Origin: Mycobacterium nebraskense
Lineage (GTDB): Bacteria > Actinomycetota > Actinomycetes > Mycobacteriales > Mycobacteriaceae
Direction of reading: 5' to 3'
Assembly: GCF_002102255.1 (NCBI RefSeq)
Contig: NZ_LQPH01000142.1
Coordinates: 1-57,196 of the forward strand
DNA length: 57,196 nt
A program made the position numbers and the translations under genes. Below, in pieces: positions 44,454-54,010 of the stretch. The notes beneath the pieces were generated by a model. It saw only the letters and a list, made by a program, of their open reading frames with translations, was not told the origin of the DNA and did no database searches. Position 1 is the stretch's first letter. The number at the start of each line of letters is the position of its first letter.

Positions 44454-45614
44454 ATGCCCGACGCCTTCATTCTTTCCGCCGCCAGAACGCCAATTGGCAG
44501 AGCCCGCAAGGGTTCTCTGGTGTCCGTCGATGCCTATCAGCTCGCCGAGATCGCCGTCGGTGCGGCAGTGGAACGGTCACAGATCTCCGTCGCCGACCTC
44601 GACGACCTGTTTCTCGCGGAGTCCCTGCAGGGAGGAGGGGTGATCGGGCGCAACATCGCAGTGCGCCTCTGCATGACCAACGTGCCCGGGGTGGCTATTA
44701 ATCGGCACTGCGCCTCGGGCGCCACTGCCGTGCAGTTGGCGGCGGCCACCATCATGGCCGGCATGGCAGACGTGATTGTCGCCGGTGGAACGGAAAGCGC
44801 GAGCACCATGCCGCGGCTGACCAAGGTGGCACCAGGTGCCCAGGAACCAACCCCATGGTCGCCACAGAGCCATCCCGACGCCCCCGGCATTCCCGCTTTC
44901 GATATGTCGGTCACCATCGGTGAAAACACCGCCCGGCTACACCATGTCACCCGCGAGCAAGCCGACGCCTGGTCCGCACGCTCACAGCAGCGGGCGCTCA
45001 ACGCGATTGCCAAAGGCTACTTCGATGACGAGATCGTCACCGTCCCCATCAACCACGGCGAAGCTGTGTTCGACACCGACGAGCACCCGCGAGACACCAC
45101 GCCCGACGCGCTCGCCGGGCTGAAGGTCCTGCACCCGGAACTTCCCGACGCGGTCGTTACTGCCGGAAATTCCGCGGGCATCAACGATGCCGCCGCCGCG
45201 CTGGTTATCGGCGGCTCTGACTTCGCGTCCAGTCGCGGCCTCACACCGCTGGCACGGATCCGGGGTTGGGCATCTGTGGGCGTGGAGGTCGAGCACACCG
45301 GAATAGCGCCGGTGACCGCAATCCCGTTGGCACTCAAGCGCAGCGGTCTCACAGTGGACGATGTGGACCTCTTCGAGATCAACGAGGCGTTCGCCACGAT
45401 GGCCGTGGCGTGCACGCGTGACCTAGGATTGGACGAGTCAATCGTGAACGTGAACGGCAGCGGTATCAGTCTTGGCCACCCCATCGCAGCGACTGGCGCT
45501 CGGATGGTGGTGTCGATCGTTCATGAACTCGCACGCCGCGATTCGCGCATCGGGGTGGTGGCGATGTGCGCCGGGGGAGGGATGGGCTCAGCGATGGTCG
45601 TCGAACGGATCTAG
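44454..45614 (+). CDS. Thiolase (acetyl-CoA acyltransferase)
   Basis: The product is 386 residues from ATG 44454. It carries the nucleophilic cysteine in NRHCASGATAVQ (about residue 88), the base histidine in GHPIAATGARM and the second cysteine in MCAGGGMGSA near the C-terminus. NEAFA is also present. It is a normal degradative thiolase that cleaves 3-ketoacyl-CoA. The locus has no other canonical thiolase, since the Ltp-type domain at 36632 lacks the cysteine context. Confidence 0.93.
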   Translation: MPDAFILSAARTPIGRARKGSLVSVDAYQLAEIAVGAAVERSQISVADLDDLFLAESLQGGGVIGRNIAVRLCMTNVPGVAINRHCASGATAVQLAAATIMAGMADVIVAGGTESASTMPRLTKVAPGAQEPTPWSPQSHPDAPGIPAFDMSVTIGENTARLHHVTREQADAWSARSQQRALNAIAKGYFDDEIVTVPINHGEAVFDTDEHPRDTTPDALAGLKVLHPELPDAVVTAGNSAGINDAAAALVIGGSDFASSRGLTPLARIRGWASVGVEVEHTGIAPVTAIPLALKRSGLTVDDVDLFEINEAFATMAVACTRDLGLDESIVNVNGSGISLGHPIAATGARMVVSIVHELARRDSRIGVVAMCAGGGMGSAMVVERI

Positions 45615-45629
45615 CTCGAGCCCGAACGC

Positions 45630-46697
45630 TCAGCGCTGGACGGTGAGCTTGGTGTAACGGCCGCCCAAAAGCCATTCAGACACATAGAGATTTCCGTCGG
45701 GGTCCGTGGCGACAGCGTGCGGGGAATTGAAGCGATCGTGGCTGGGCAGGTGCGGTACCTCCGTGCGCCCATCGCCGGCGAGCGTATTGGGCCAGCCCGG
45801 CCGGGTCGGCCACCCCGGGGCGGCAGTGGGGTCGTCGCCGATGTATCCCAGCAGATTGTCCTCGAGATCGAGTACGGCCACTCGCCCGTATAGCTCGGCG
45901 ACGACCAGCAGGTTGCCCCACTGCGCAAAATCGCTGGGGCTGTTGAGGAACTGTTCACCGAAGGACCGCAGATAGCGGCCGCCGAGATCGTAGACCAGCA
46001 CGCGGGTGTTGACTCGGTCGGCAACGTAGAGCTCAGGGACCGTTTTGCGGCGATCGATGAAAATTGCGTGTGGACATGCGAGTCGTTGGCCGACTTCCTC
46101 ACCGGTCAGCGTCGACCGATGGTTTCCCTGCTTGTCGAAGCGGTGCACGACACCTGACCCGTATCCGTCTGCCACCCAGATGTCGCCCGTGCCACCGAAC
46201 CGCTCCTCGTCCACAGCGCAACCACACGGACAATACGGTCCCATCGGACCGGCAGGGATGGCCGGATCCTGTTGGGGCACAGGCAACTCAGACCGGATCT
46301 GACCATCCACGGTCATCTTCACCACTCGGGGTGCCCGGGTCTGGCAGCGGACTCCCTTGCCGAACATTGGAGTCCAGTTGGGGTCGCCGTCGTCGGCGCC
46401 GCAGCTGAACACGAATCCTGGATCGCTGACCCAGAGGAGTTCGTCATCGCCCTCGCGCACGAGAGTGATGCCATGGCCTTCGGTGAGGTCAGTGTCGACC
46501 ACGCGGAGCAGACGGCCTTCGGTGTCGAACGCGACGAGCCGCCCGGCGTGGAAACTGATGATCTCGCCACCGTCGGTGGCGACGACAGCGTTGTGCACCC
46601 AACAGGACGCGACACCTGGGACGGCGGATAGATCTGCCCAATCGCCAACTATTACGTAGGGCGGGATGTTGGCGGGCCTAAAGGTATCTGACGACAC
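45630..46697 (-). CDS. NHL/SMP-30-like beta-propeller protein
   Basis: The start is taken as GTG 46697 (GGAAAAGG upstream), giving 355 residues; the open frame continues upstream but through low-quality sequence. Repeats of the form DIWVADGYGSGVVHRFDKQG, ELYVADRVNTRVLVYDLGG, NLLVVAEL..VAVLDLE and NLYVSEW are blades of a six-bladed propeller. Relatives include lactonases and peptidylglycine-lyase-like enzymes. The catalytic residues cannot be fixed from this alone. It is likely co-transcribed with the gene at 46720. Confidence 0.75.
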   Translation of the reverse strand: MSSDTFRPANIPPYVIVGDWADLSAVPGVASCWVHNAVVATDGGEIISFHAGRLVAFDTEGRLLRVVDTDLTEGHGITLVREGDDELLWVSDPGFVFSCGADDGDPNWTPMFGKGVRCQTRAPRVVKMTVDGQIRSELPVPQQDPAIPAGPMGPYCPCGCAVDEERFGGTGDIWVADGYGSGVVHRFDKQGNHRSTLTGEEVGQRLACPHAIFIDRRKTVPELYVADRVNTRVLVYDLGGRYLRSFGEQFLNSPSDFAQWGNLLVVAELYGRVAVLDLEDNLLGYIGDDPTAAPGWPTRPGWPNTLAGDGRTEVPHLPSHDRFNSPHAVATDPDGNLYVSEWLLGGRYTKLTVQR

Positions 46698-46719
46698 GAC
46701 GCGAGCCTTTTCCGTCGCT

Positions 46720-47688
46720 CTACTCGCCGGAGCTCGGTGATATTGACGAAACCCTCTCGGGTGCAGCGTCGTTCGCTCTGGACCACACCTGACCCGCATG
46801 GTCTTCAAACTTGATCCGCACGTCGGGTGCAGCGTTGGGTTCCAACGAATAAAGGGCGGAGGCGTGTTGGTTTGGCCGTAGCCAGCGCGGGAAGTCCACT
46901 GCGTTGTGGGCAGCAACAAGGTCCATCCGGTTGGCCAGGAACGCCGGCTGCCGAGTTGGTAAGGCCCCGCCCGTTTCGAGCAGTGGGTGATGCTCGTCGG
47001 GCCACGGACCAGTGCTCAGCCTGGCAATGACGTCTGCGATCGACTGTGTGGAGCGTGTGGCGCCACCGGGTAGATCGTGGCCCTCGGAGTCGACCCCGTG
47101 CACGGAGACCTGTAGGTCGAAGGCTAAAGAGGTGCCGTGATTCACCACTGTCACGGCCCAGATCTGCGGGCCAAGCAACGCCACTGGCGTCCGGTAGATC
47201 GTTAATTGCCGTGCCGATGCGATGCGTTCGAATTCCATGGTCAGCGCGCCGAGATCGGCGTCGGTCAGATCGGCGGCAATCGCGCTTTGCAAGCGGCCCT
47301 CGAAGTCAGCATCCCCATGACCAATGTAGCGCGGAGAGATCCCTTCCCTTGTCAGTCGCTGCGTCACGTTGTCAAGCCAACTCTGGTCGTCCGAACTGGG
47401 CCCGTGCGAAGGTGATTCGGCGATGAGCCAAACGATTACCAACTTGCCGGCTCGCTTTGCGCGCTCTACGTCACCCATCACCTCAACGACATCGCGGCCC
47501 ATCGGGTCGAAGAGGGCGATGAACGCGTCGCAGCGGTCGGTGATCCCGCTCGACGGAATTAACACAATCTGGTGCCGCTGCCCGCTCGCGCAGTTCCACC
47601 AATTCAGAGCATGACCAATGGCGGTGCGAGATCGCCCCGTGTCGTCGGGCGAGGCGATTGCCACCTCCATAACGTGGGCGGGGAACAC
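46720..47688 (-). CDS. DUF4062/TIR-like N-terminal domain protein
   Basis: GTG 47688 has GGAGGAG eight bases upstream; 322 residues. The first 130 residues begin MEVAIASPDDTGRSRTAIG, followed by HALNWWN and CDAFIALFDPMGRDVVEVMGDVERAKRAGKLVIVWL. That is the pattern of DUF4062 and related TIR- or nucleoside-deoxyribosyltransferase-like domains, which often sit at the N-terminus of defence or signalling proteins. The C-terminal 170 residues (YRTPVALLGPQIWAVTVVNHG) look like a beta-sandwich and are not recognised. It ends 22 bases before the propeller gene. Confidence 0.5.
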   Translation of the reverse strand: MFPAHVMEVAIASPDDTGRSRTAIGHALNWWNCASGQRHQIVLIPSSGITDRCDAFIALFDPMGRDVVEVMGDVERAKRAGKLVIVWLIAESPSHGPSSDDQSWLDNVTQRLTREGISPRYIGHGDADFEGRLQSAIAADLTDADLGALTMEFERIASARQLTIYRTPVALLGPQIWAVTVVNHGTSLAFDLQVSVHGVDSEGHDLPGGATRSTQSIADVIARLSTGPWPDEHHPLLETGGALPTRQPAFLANRMDLVAAHNAVDFPRWLRPNQHASALYSLEPNAAPDVRIKFEDHAGQVWSRANDAAPERVSSISPSSGE

Positions 47689-47901
47689 TTTCTCATCTCC
47701 TCCGGGGTACATCAGCACCCAAGCGGTGCTGCGATGGATGACGCTGAGTGCCGTTTTACTCTACCGAGCCTTGCCTCATTAGGAAATGACGTCCTACTAT
47801 TACGAACACGCCCTTGTAGCATAGTGCTGATCGCCCGGTTGCAAGGTGGCTCGCAGGCGTTCGCCAGTGGAACAGGAGGGACATTGTCGACGGAGGGAAG
47901 C

Positions 47902-49155
47902 GTGCTGGAGTTCGACCCGTTCAAGCCTGGTCCCGCTGACGAGTTGCCAGCGGTTTACGCGGCGCTGCGAGAGCGGTTTCCGGTCTACCGGACCGGTACG
48001 AATATCTGGGTGATCTCGCGATTTGATGATGTGAAGGCCGTTCAATCCAATCCCGCTGTTTTCTCGTCCCGTCCCAACCCCTACGAGGGAGATTCAGCAC
48101 CGGCGGATGCCGAGATGAAGCCCGAGGTCATCGAGCGACTCATGGCCCTGACCGCGGGGATTCCCGTCGACATGAACGAGATGGCCTCCGCCAAGACCAT
48201 CGCCGCCGCAGACCCGCCTCAACACACCCGGATCCGCAGAATCGTGAGCAGGGGTTTCACACCCCCTCGAATCAAGGAGATGGCTGACGCGATCGCCAAG
48301 ATCGTCGACCGCTGCCTAAGCGGTATTGACGAGCTTCCCAGCTTCGACCTGGTCGAGCGGCTGGCTATTCCACTGCCGGTGGAGATGATCTGCCACATCC
48401 TCGGTATCGACCGAAGCGAGTACGGGCGCGCCAAGTGCTGGTCCGACGCTTTCGCCGCCGCCGCCGGCGGCAATTTCAGCAGTGCCGCCGAACGCAACGA
48501 GTTGATGTTGACGACGATCAAGGAGTTCAGCACCTACTTCGTGCCGTTGATCGAAGCGAGGCGAGTTGAGCCGAGGAATGATTTGGTCAGTGCGATGGTC
48601 GCGGCGATCGACAACGAGTCGCTGAGCAATGTCGAAACATTGATGGTGGCGATCACCATCATGGTCGCCGGCAACGAGACGACCACGAACCTCATCGGCA
48701 ATGCCGTGGTCGAATTGCTGGCCAACCCCGACCAGCTCAAATTGTTGCTCGACGATCCGTCGTTGTTGCCCAATGCCGTCGATGAGGCGAACAGGCTGAC
48801 GACGCCGATCCAGTTCGCATTTCGGGAGGCGACCGAAGACACCGTCGTCGCTGGTACGACGATTCCGAAGGGAGCCATCATCGCTCTGCACATGGCCGCC
48901 GCGAATCGCGATCCGCGTCGCTTCGACGAGCCCGATCGTTTTTTGATCACTCGTCCTCCCGGCAAAAGCCTGGCCTTCGGTCACGGCATCCACTTTTGTC
49001 TGGGTGCTCACCTGGCAGGGCAGGAAGTGCGCGCGGCGATCGGCGGACTGCTGCCCTACCTCGACCGCCTCAAATTGACCGATGCGCCGCTGGAACGCAA
49101 TCCGACGGCGCTGCTCAACGGGTGGCGCCGGGTCGAACTAGCGTGGGTGTCGTAG
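47902..49155 (+). CDS. Cytochrome P450
   Basis: Start GTG 47902 has GGAGGGA before it, giving 417 residues; TTG 47884 with AGGAGGG is an alternative. The I-helix is MVAGNETTTN, the ExxR segment lies in VDEANRLTTP, where ExxR appears as EANR, and the heme loop is FGHGIHFCLGAHLAGQE. The protein is complete and soluble. It is divergent from the DUF4062-like gene. A second P450, internally deleted, follows it directly, suggesting an old tandem pair. Confidence 0.92.
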   Translation: MLEFDPFKPGPADELPAVYAALRERFPVYRTGTNIWVISRFDDVKAVQSNPAVFSSRPNPYEGDSAPADAEMKPEVIERLMALTAGIPVDMNEMASAKTIAAADPPQHTRIRRIVSRGFTPPRIKEMADAIAKIVDRCLSGIDELPSFDLVERLAIPLPVEMICHILGIDRSEYGRAKCWSDAFAAAAGGNFSSAAERNELMLTTIKEFSTYFVPLIEARRVEPRNDLVSAMVAAIDNESLSNVETLMVAITIMVAGNETTTNLIGNAVVELLANPDQLKLLLDDPSLLPNAVDEANRLTTPIQFAFREATEDTVVAGTTIPKGAIIALHMAAANRDPRRFDEPDRFLITRPPGKSLAFGHGIHFCLGAHLAGQEVRAAIGGLLPYLDRLKLTDAPLERNPTALLNGWRRVELAWVS

Positions 49156-49194
49156 TGGCACTGGGGAATTCCCGTTGAACGCCGACAGATCGCG

Positions 49195-49495
49195 ATGTTG
49201 ACGGCATCGATGCTGCTGGACCGGGCAGTCCTGCAGCACCCTTAAGACTTCTACGCGACGTTACGGGAGCAGGCGCCTGACGCGCGAATCGCCCAAACGT
49301 CACCTCGCTTTCGGGCACGGCACCCATTTCTGCGTCGGGGCGGCTCTCGCGCGTATCGAAGCGCGTGCGGTGCTCGGCGCAATCCTCGAGCAGACCCGAT
49401 GCTTCACGCTCGACAAGGATCGCGCACCGCAGTGGGTGGACAGCCTGTTGGTCCGGCGGCACGCAGAACTCCACGTCTGCGCTACTCCCCGGTGA
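49195..49495 (+). pseudogene. Cytochrome P450 remnant with large internal deletion
   Basis: An N-terminal piece (MLLDRAVLQHP, stop, DFYATLREQAP) is joined within a few bases to the heme-binding end LAFGHGTHFCVGAALARIEA and the C-terminus ELHVCATPR. About 300 residues between are gone. This is a P450 gene that lost its middle, not a small gene. It follows an intact P450 by 39 bases. Confidence 0.8.
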
Positions 49496-49816
49496 GCTAT
49501 AAGTCCCGACAGCGAGGCGGAGGGGAATGTCGCTCCGTCAATGGAGTTGGAAAGCTATAGCTGCTCGATCGTTAGATAACGGCGATCTCGGTGGGCACGC
49601 GGGAGGCGAAGTCGATCACTCGCGCGCCGTTGAGCTGGACATCAGGTACGGCTGGATGCCGCTGCCCACAGCGTCATCGAGGTGGACGACGACGCTGGCG
49701 GTTGGTTGTTCGATCCGGTGATGGCCGGGTGAGACGCCACTGTCTTCCTCGCCGCCGACGCCGATGTGCGAGAGCTGACAGCGCGGTCCTGCTCTGAGCG
49801 GACCGGCCAGCGAATG
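49496..49816. other. Intergenic, probable gene debris
   Basis: One frame reads IEVDDDAGGWLFDPVMAG, then a stop, then DATVFLAADADV, which looks like eroded coding sequence, but I do not recognise the family. No regulatory element is evident. Confidence 0.35.
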
Positions 49817-51352
49817 CTAAACGACATCATCGAACACCGGCTCGGCCAGTTCGGTCATTGCCGATCGGCCTCGAAGCCACGCCGAACCACGCGTTGCCCA
49901 GTGCTCCCGTTCCAACGCCTGGGCTAGAGCGAGTGCGCTACCCGACGCCAGAATTCTGGAGTCCCATTGCTTGGCGTGATCAGCCAAGCGTGCGGCCTCG
50001 TTCACGGCGTCTCCAATGACCGTGTATTCGTAGCGGTTCTCCGCGCCGATATTGCCTGCGAATACCGCGCCGGCGGCCACTCCGATACCGAAGTCCACCA
50101 GTGGCAGCGCCCTCAGTTCTGTGCCGAGCGCGCGTGCCGTCGCGAGCGCCGCCGAAGCCGGTTCATCAATGTCGATGGGTGCTCCGAACACGGCCAGGAC
50201 CGCGTCGCCTTCGAACTTATTGATCAGGCCGTGCTGCTGATGCACGGCCGCGACCACTATGCGGAAGAAGTTGTTCAGGATGCTCGCGACTTCCTCGGGC
50301 CGCCGGCCGGCGGCGATCGCCGTTGACCCCACCAGATCGACGAAGAGTACGGCGACATCTCGGACGTCACCCGACAGGGAGCCATCGTGTTGAAGTGCCT
50401 GGCGTGCCACGTCTGCGCCCACGTGGCGCCCGAAGAGGTCCCGGAGGCGTTCCCTTTCCTCAAGGCCTGCCACCATCCGGTTGAATCCGACCTGGAGTCG
50501 TCCGATTTCGGAGGGCTCATACACCTCGACGAGCGCCCCGCCATGGCCGTGCTCCACCTCGGTCATGGCGATGACGACTTCACGAACTGGGTCCGAGATT
50601 GACCGGGCAACCAAGATCATCGCGCGAAACCCCAAGGCGAGGGAGGCCACAGCGAGCACCAGAACCGGTGTTTCGATTGGCGCTGACTTCGGCACAAGCC
50701 ACCCGTTGGAGCGCGACAAGACGATCAATGCGATTCCAGCGATGGGTAATGCACTAAAGAGGACCCACGTAATCATCACTCGTGCAAGTACCCCCGGCAT
50801 TTCGCTAGAGGGTGCGGCGGTCTTCATTGACGCCGCCAGGATGGGCCGCAGGATGCGCTGAGTTATCAGATAGCCCATGGAGGCGGTGGCCGCACCCCCG
50901 AACAGAATGGCGGTACCGATCACGCAAGCGACGGCGCCGCCGGCGTGAAAGTTGACCAAAACCAACACTGCGCCGCCGACAGCCCAGATGCCGAACTGGA
51001 CGACGGTCTGGCGGGCGGCTATGCGCATAGCCGCGCGCTGTTGAGCGGGCGTTGGTTCGGCGCCATCGGCGAACCAACGGAAGGACGGAACCATATTCAA
51101 GACACCGGCCACACCACCGACGATTGCCGAGATTGCGACCAGACCGCACACGGCGATCAGGTTCTTCCTGCTGGAGAGGATGCCGGGGTCCCCGCCGCGG
51201 TTACGGGTTAGCGAGACGATCATCAAAGAGACTGCGCCGGCGGCCAGGAGGTGCGCGGAGGTCAGCGCAGCCGCATAACTGAGCCCAAGACGAATTGCAG
51301 CTTTGCGCCGGGAAGTCCGAATCGACAGCCATGGAGGATAGGATGATTCCAC
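49817..51352 (-). CDS. Membrane adenylate cyclase (class III) with HAMP domain
   Basis: The 511-residue protein has a membrane region of about six hydrophobic segments in the first 260 residues, then a HAMP linker (SISDPVREVVIAM..) and a class III catalytic domain. Metal Asp residues are in VLFVDLVGS and KFEGDAV. The adenine-selecting Lys and Asp are in INKFEGD and YTVIGDAVN, and the transition-state Asn/Arg are in NEAARLAD. The architecture matches Mycobacterium tuberculosis Rv1318c-Rv1320c and Rv3645. It should make cAMP. It stands alone between degenerate DNA and mmsA. Confidence 0.92.
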   Translation of the reverse strand: MESSYPPWLSIRTSRRKAAIRLGLSYAAALTSAHLLAAGAVSLMIVSLTRNRGGDPGILSSRKNLIAVCGLVAISAIVGGVAGVLNMVPSFRWFADGAEPTPAQQRAAMRIAARQTVVQFGIWAVGGAVLVLVNFHAGGAVACVIGTAILFGGAATASMGYLITQRILRPILAASMKTAAPSSEMPGVLARVMITWVLFSALPIAGIALIVLSRSNGWLVPKSAPIETPVLVLAVASLALGFRAMILVARSISDPVREVVIAMTEVEHGHGGALVEVYEPSEIGRLQVGFNRMVAGLEERERLRDLFGRHVGADVARQALQHDGSLSGDVRDVAVLFVDLVGSTAIAAGRRPEEVASILNNFFRIVVAAVHQQHGLINKFEGDAVLAVFGAPIDIDEPASAALATARALGTELRALPLVDFGIGVAAGAVFAGNIGAENRYEYTVIGDAVNEAARLADHAKQWDSRILASGSALALAQALEREHWATRGSAWLRGRSAMTELAEPVFDDVV

Positions 51353-51476
51353 TGGTAGACCGTCACTTCCGTTTAACGCATCTAACGACTACCATAAACA
51401 GCATTAATTGTTCTACTTCGTAGGTATCCAAACTTCGCGCACGTTAAAACCCATGACGAGGCCAGGACAAGACTGA

Positions 51477-53006
51477 ATGACTGCGCACACGACGCTGATT
51501 CCGCACTTCATCGATGGGCGGCGCACCGCCGGCCGGTCCGGCCGCAGCGCTGACGTCTTCGACCCCAGCACCGGGGGTGTTCAGGCGACGGTGCCCATGG
51601 CCGGCCAGGCCGACATCGATGCCGCGGTGGCATCGGCCGTCGAGGCCCAAAAGGGTTGGGCCGCAACAAATCCTCAGCGGCGCGCACGAGTGATGATGCG
51701 CTTCATCGAGCTGGTCAACAAGCACAACGACGAGCTGGCCGAGCTGCTGTCCCGCGAGCACGGCAAGACACTGGCCGACGCCAAGGGTGATATCCAGCGC
51801 GGCATCGAGGTCATCGAGTTCTGCATCGGGATCCCGCACCTGCTCAAGGGTGAATACAGCGAGAGCGCCGGCCCGGGGATCGACGTCTACTCGCTGCGCC
51901 AGCCCCTGGGCGTGGTCGCCGGCATCACCCCGTTCAACTTCCCGGCGATGATCCCGCTGTGGAAAGCCGGCCCGGCGCTGGCCTGCGGCAACGCGTTCGT
52001 GCTCAAGCCCAGCGAGCGGGACCCCTCGGTGCCGGTGCGGCTGGCCGAGCTCTTCGTGGAGGCGGGCCTGCCGCCCGGGGTGTTCCAGGTGGTGCACGGC
52101 GACAAGGAGGCCGTCGACGCCATCCTGAGCCACCCCGACATCCAGGCGGTCGGGTTCGTCGGCAGCTCCGAGATCGCCCAGTACATCTACGCCGGGGCCG
52201 CGGCCACCGGCAAGCGCGCGCAGTGCTTCGGCGGTGCCAAGAACCACATGATCGTGATGCCCGATGCCGATCTGGATCAGGCCGTCGACGCCCTGATCGG
52301 CGCGGGGTACGGCAGCGCCGGCGAGCGCTGCATGGCGATCAGCGTGGCGGTCCCGGTCGGTGACCAGACGGCCGACCGGCTGCGCGCCCGGCTGATCGAG
52401 CGGATCAACAACCTGCGGGTGGGCCACAGCCTGGACCCCAAGGCCGACTACGGCCCGTTGGTGACCGAGGCCGCCCTGGCGCGGGTGCGCGACTACATCG
52501 CCCAGGGTGTGGACGCGGGAGCCGAGTTGGTGATCGACGGCCGCGAGCGGGCCAGTGACGACCTGGCTTTCGGCGACGCCAACCTCGAAGGCGGCTTCTT
52601 CATCGGCCCCACCCTGTTCGACCACGTCACCCCGGACATGTCGATTTACACCGACGAGATCTTCGGGCCGGTGTTGTGCATCGTAAGGGCGCATGACTAC
52701 GAAGAAGCGCTGGCGCTTCCTTCTCAGCACGAATACGGCAACGGCGTGGCGGTTTTCACCCGCGACGGCGACGCGGCCCGCGACTTCGTCTCCCGCGTGC
52801 AGGTCGGCATGGTCGGTGTCAACGTGCCGATCCCGGTGCCGGTGGCCTACCACACCTTCGGCGGCTGGAAGCGTTCCGGGTTCGGCGACCTCAACCAGCA
52901 CGGCCCCGCGTCGATCATCTTCTACACCAAGACCAAGACCGTGACCCAGCGGTGGCCGTCGGGCATCAAAGACGGCGCCGAGTTCAGCATCCCGACCATG
53001 AAATAG
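51477..53006 (+). CDS. mmsA: Methylmalonate-semialdehyde dehydrogenase
   Basis: The 509-residue product is close to MmsA by pattern: GVVAGITPFNFPAMIP, CFGGAKNHMIVMPDAD where ordinary ALDHs have the ELGGK glutamate, and the cysteine in GSAGERCMAIS (about residue 285). The lack of that glutamate and the use of CoA are typical of MmsA. It converts methylmalonate semialdehyde to propionyl-CoA in valine and thymine breakdown. Its GC content and conservation are higher than the decayed genes behind it, so this gene is under selection. Confidence 0.93.
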   Translation: MTAHTTLIPHFIDGRRTAGRSGRSADVFDPSTGGVQATVPMAGQADIDAAVASAVEAQKGWAATNPQRRARVMMRFIELVNKHNDELAELLSREHGKTLADAKGDIQRGIEVIEFCIGIPHLLKGEYSESAGPGIDVYSLRQPLGVVAGITPFNFPAMIPLWKAGPALACGNAFVLKPSERDPSVPVRLAELFVEAGLPPGVFQVVHGDKEAVDAILSHPDIQAVGFVGSSEIAQYIYAGAAATGKRAQCFGGAKNHMIVMPDADLDQAVDALIGAGYGSAGERCMAISVAVPVGDQTADRLRARLIERINNLRVGHSLDPKADYGPLVTEAALARVRDYIAQGVDAGAELVIDGRERASDDLAFGDANLEGGFFIGPTLFDHVTPDMSIYTDEIFGPVLCIVRAHDYEEALALPSQHEYGNGVAVFTRDGDAARDFVSRVQVGMVGVNVPIPVPVAYHTFGGWKRSGFGDLNQHGPASIIFYTKTKTVTQRWPSGIKDGAEFSIPTMK

Positions 53007-53068
53007 CCTTGACAGCAACCACTTGCATACCGTCCCAACAGATTTCACACTCCAACGCAGGAGCAGCA

Positions 53069-53957
53069 GTGAGCGAACCAGTCATCATAGAGGCCGCGAT
53101 CAACGGTGCGACGTCGAAGACCGTGAATCCGAACGTGCCGGTGACAGAAGACGAGATCGTTGCCGACGCACTGTCCTGCTTCGAGGCCGGGGCCGCGATC
53201 GTTACCAACACGTATCGAGCTTCAACGTGTCCGGCGATGAGGCGGCCGAAGTGTATCTCGGTATCTGGCGACGCGTGCTGGCTGAGCGCCCCGATGCGTT
53301 GTGGTACCCGACAATCAACCTCGGGCCAGCAGCCCAGTGGTACGACCACATTTCGCCCCTGGCGGAGTCCGGGCTGCTCCGGATGGGAGTCAGTGACCCG
53401 GGGTCGGTCAACATGGGAGTCCTCGTGGACGGCCTGCCCGTCGGTTCCTTCGTGTACGCCAACACCTTCGACGACGTCGCCCATAAACTGGACCTGTGCC
53501 GCACCCACCGGCTGGGACCGAGCTTAGCCATCTACGAACCGGGCTTTCTGCGCACCATCTTGGCCTACGACCGCAGCGACCAGCTCCCCGCCGGCTCGTT
53601 CATCAAGCTGTAATTCAGCTCCGAGGCTGGCCTCAGCGGAACGGCATTCGGGTTGCCGCCCAGCGCCACAGCTCTCGCGGCGTACGTCGAACTTCTCGAC
53701 GGTACTGGACTGCCCTGGGCAGCATCCGCAGTTGGTGCTGACCTCGTTCGCAGTGAGCTGTGCGGCGCGGCGCTCGACGCCGGTGGTCACCTTCACGTGG
53801 GGCTGGAGTTCTTTGCCGGCGAGCGCACCCCCACCAACCTCGAACTGGTGACGGAGGCCGTCGAGGCGACCGCCGCAGCCGGCCGGAGGTGGCCACCAGC
53901 GCCGAAGCCGCGGCACTACTCGGCCTACCACGGACCCTGGAATCGGTGCCGGGTTAA
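53069..53957 (+). pseudogene. BKACE (DUF849, 3-keto-acid cleavage enzyme) pseudogene
   Basis: From GTG 53069 (AGGAG upstream) one frame encodes EPVIIEAAINGATSKTVNP to AIVTNTYRAS. The next frame, from about 53217, carries on with VSGDEAAEVYLGIWRRVLAE and LAIYEPGFLRTILAY. An in-frame TAA follows KL at 53611 where the family has tyrosine. After it the match continues with GLSGTAFGLPPS and GGHLHVGLEFFAGERTPTN, and a second frameshift near 53890 restores EVATSAEAAALLGLPRTL. Two frameshifts and a nonsense codon make it inactive. BKACE enzymes cleave beta-keto acids with acetyl-CoA. Confidence 0.85.
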
Positions 53958-54010
53958 CCACTGCGGATTCGAAATCGGTTGCCGGACAATGATAAGAGAG
54001 AGCTGGCGTA

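Noticed and set aside
49281..49495. Separate small heme-binding protein
   Set aside because: It is the C-terminal end of a P450 preceded by P450 N-terminal sequence, so a deleted pseudogene explains it.
51444..53048. 534-codon open frame on the minus strand
   Set aside because: It is antisense to mmsA, with His- and Arg-rich composition typical of high-GC shadow frames.
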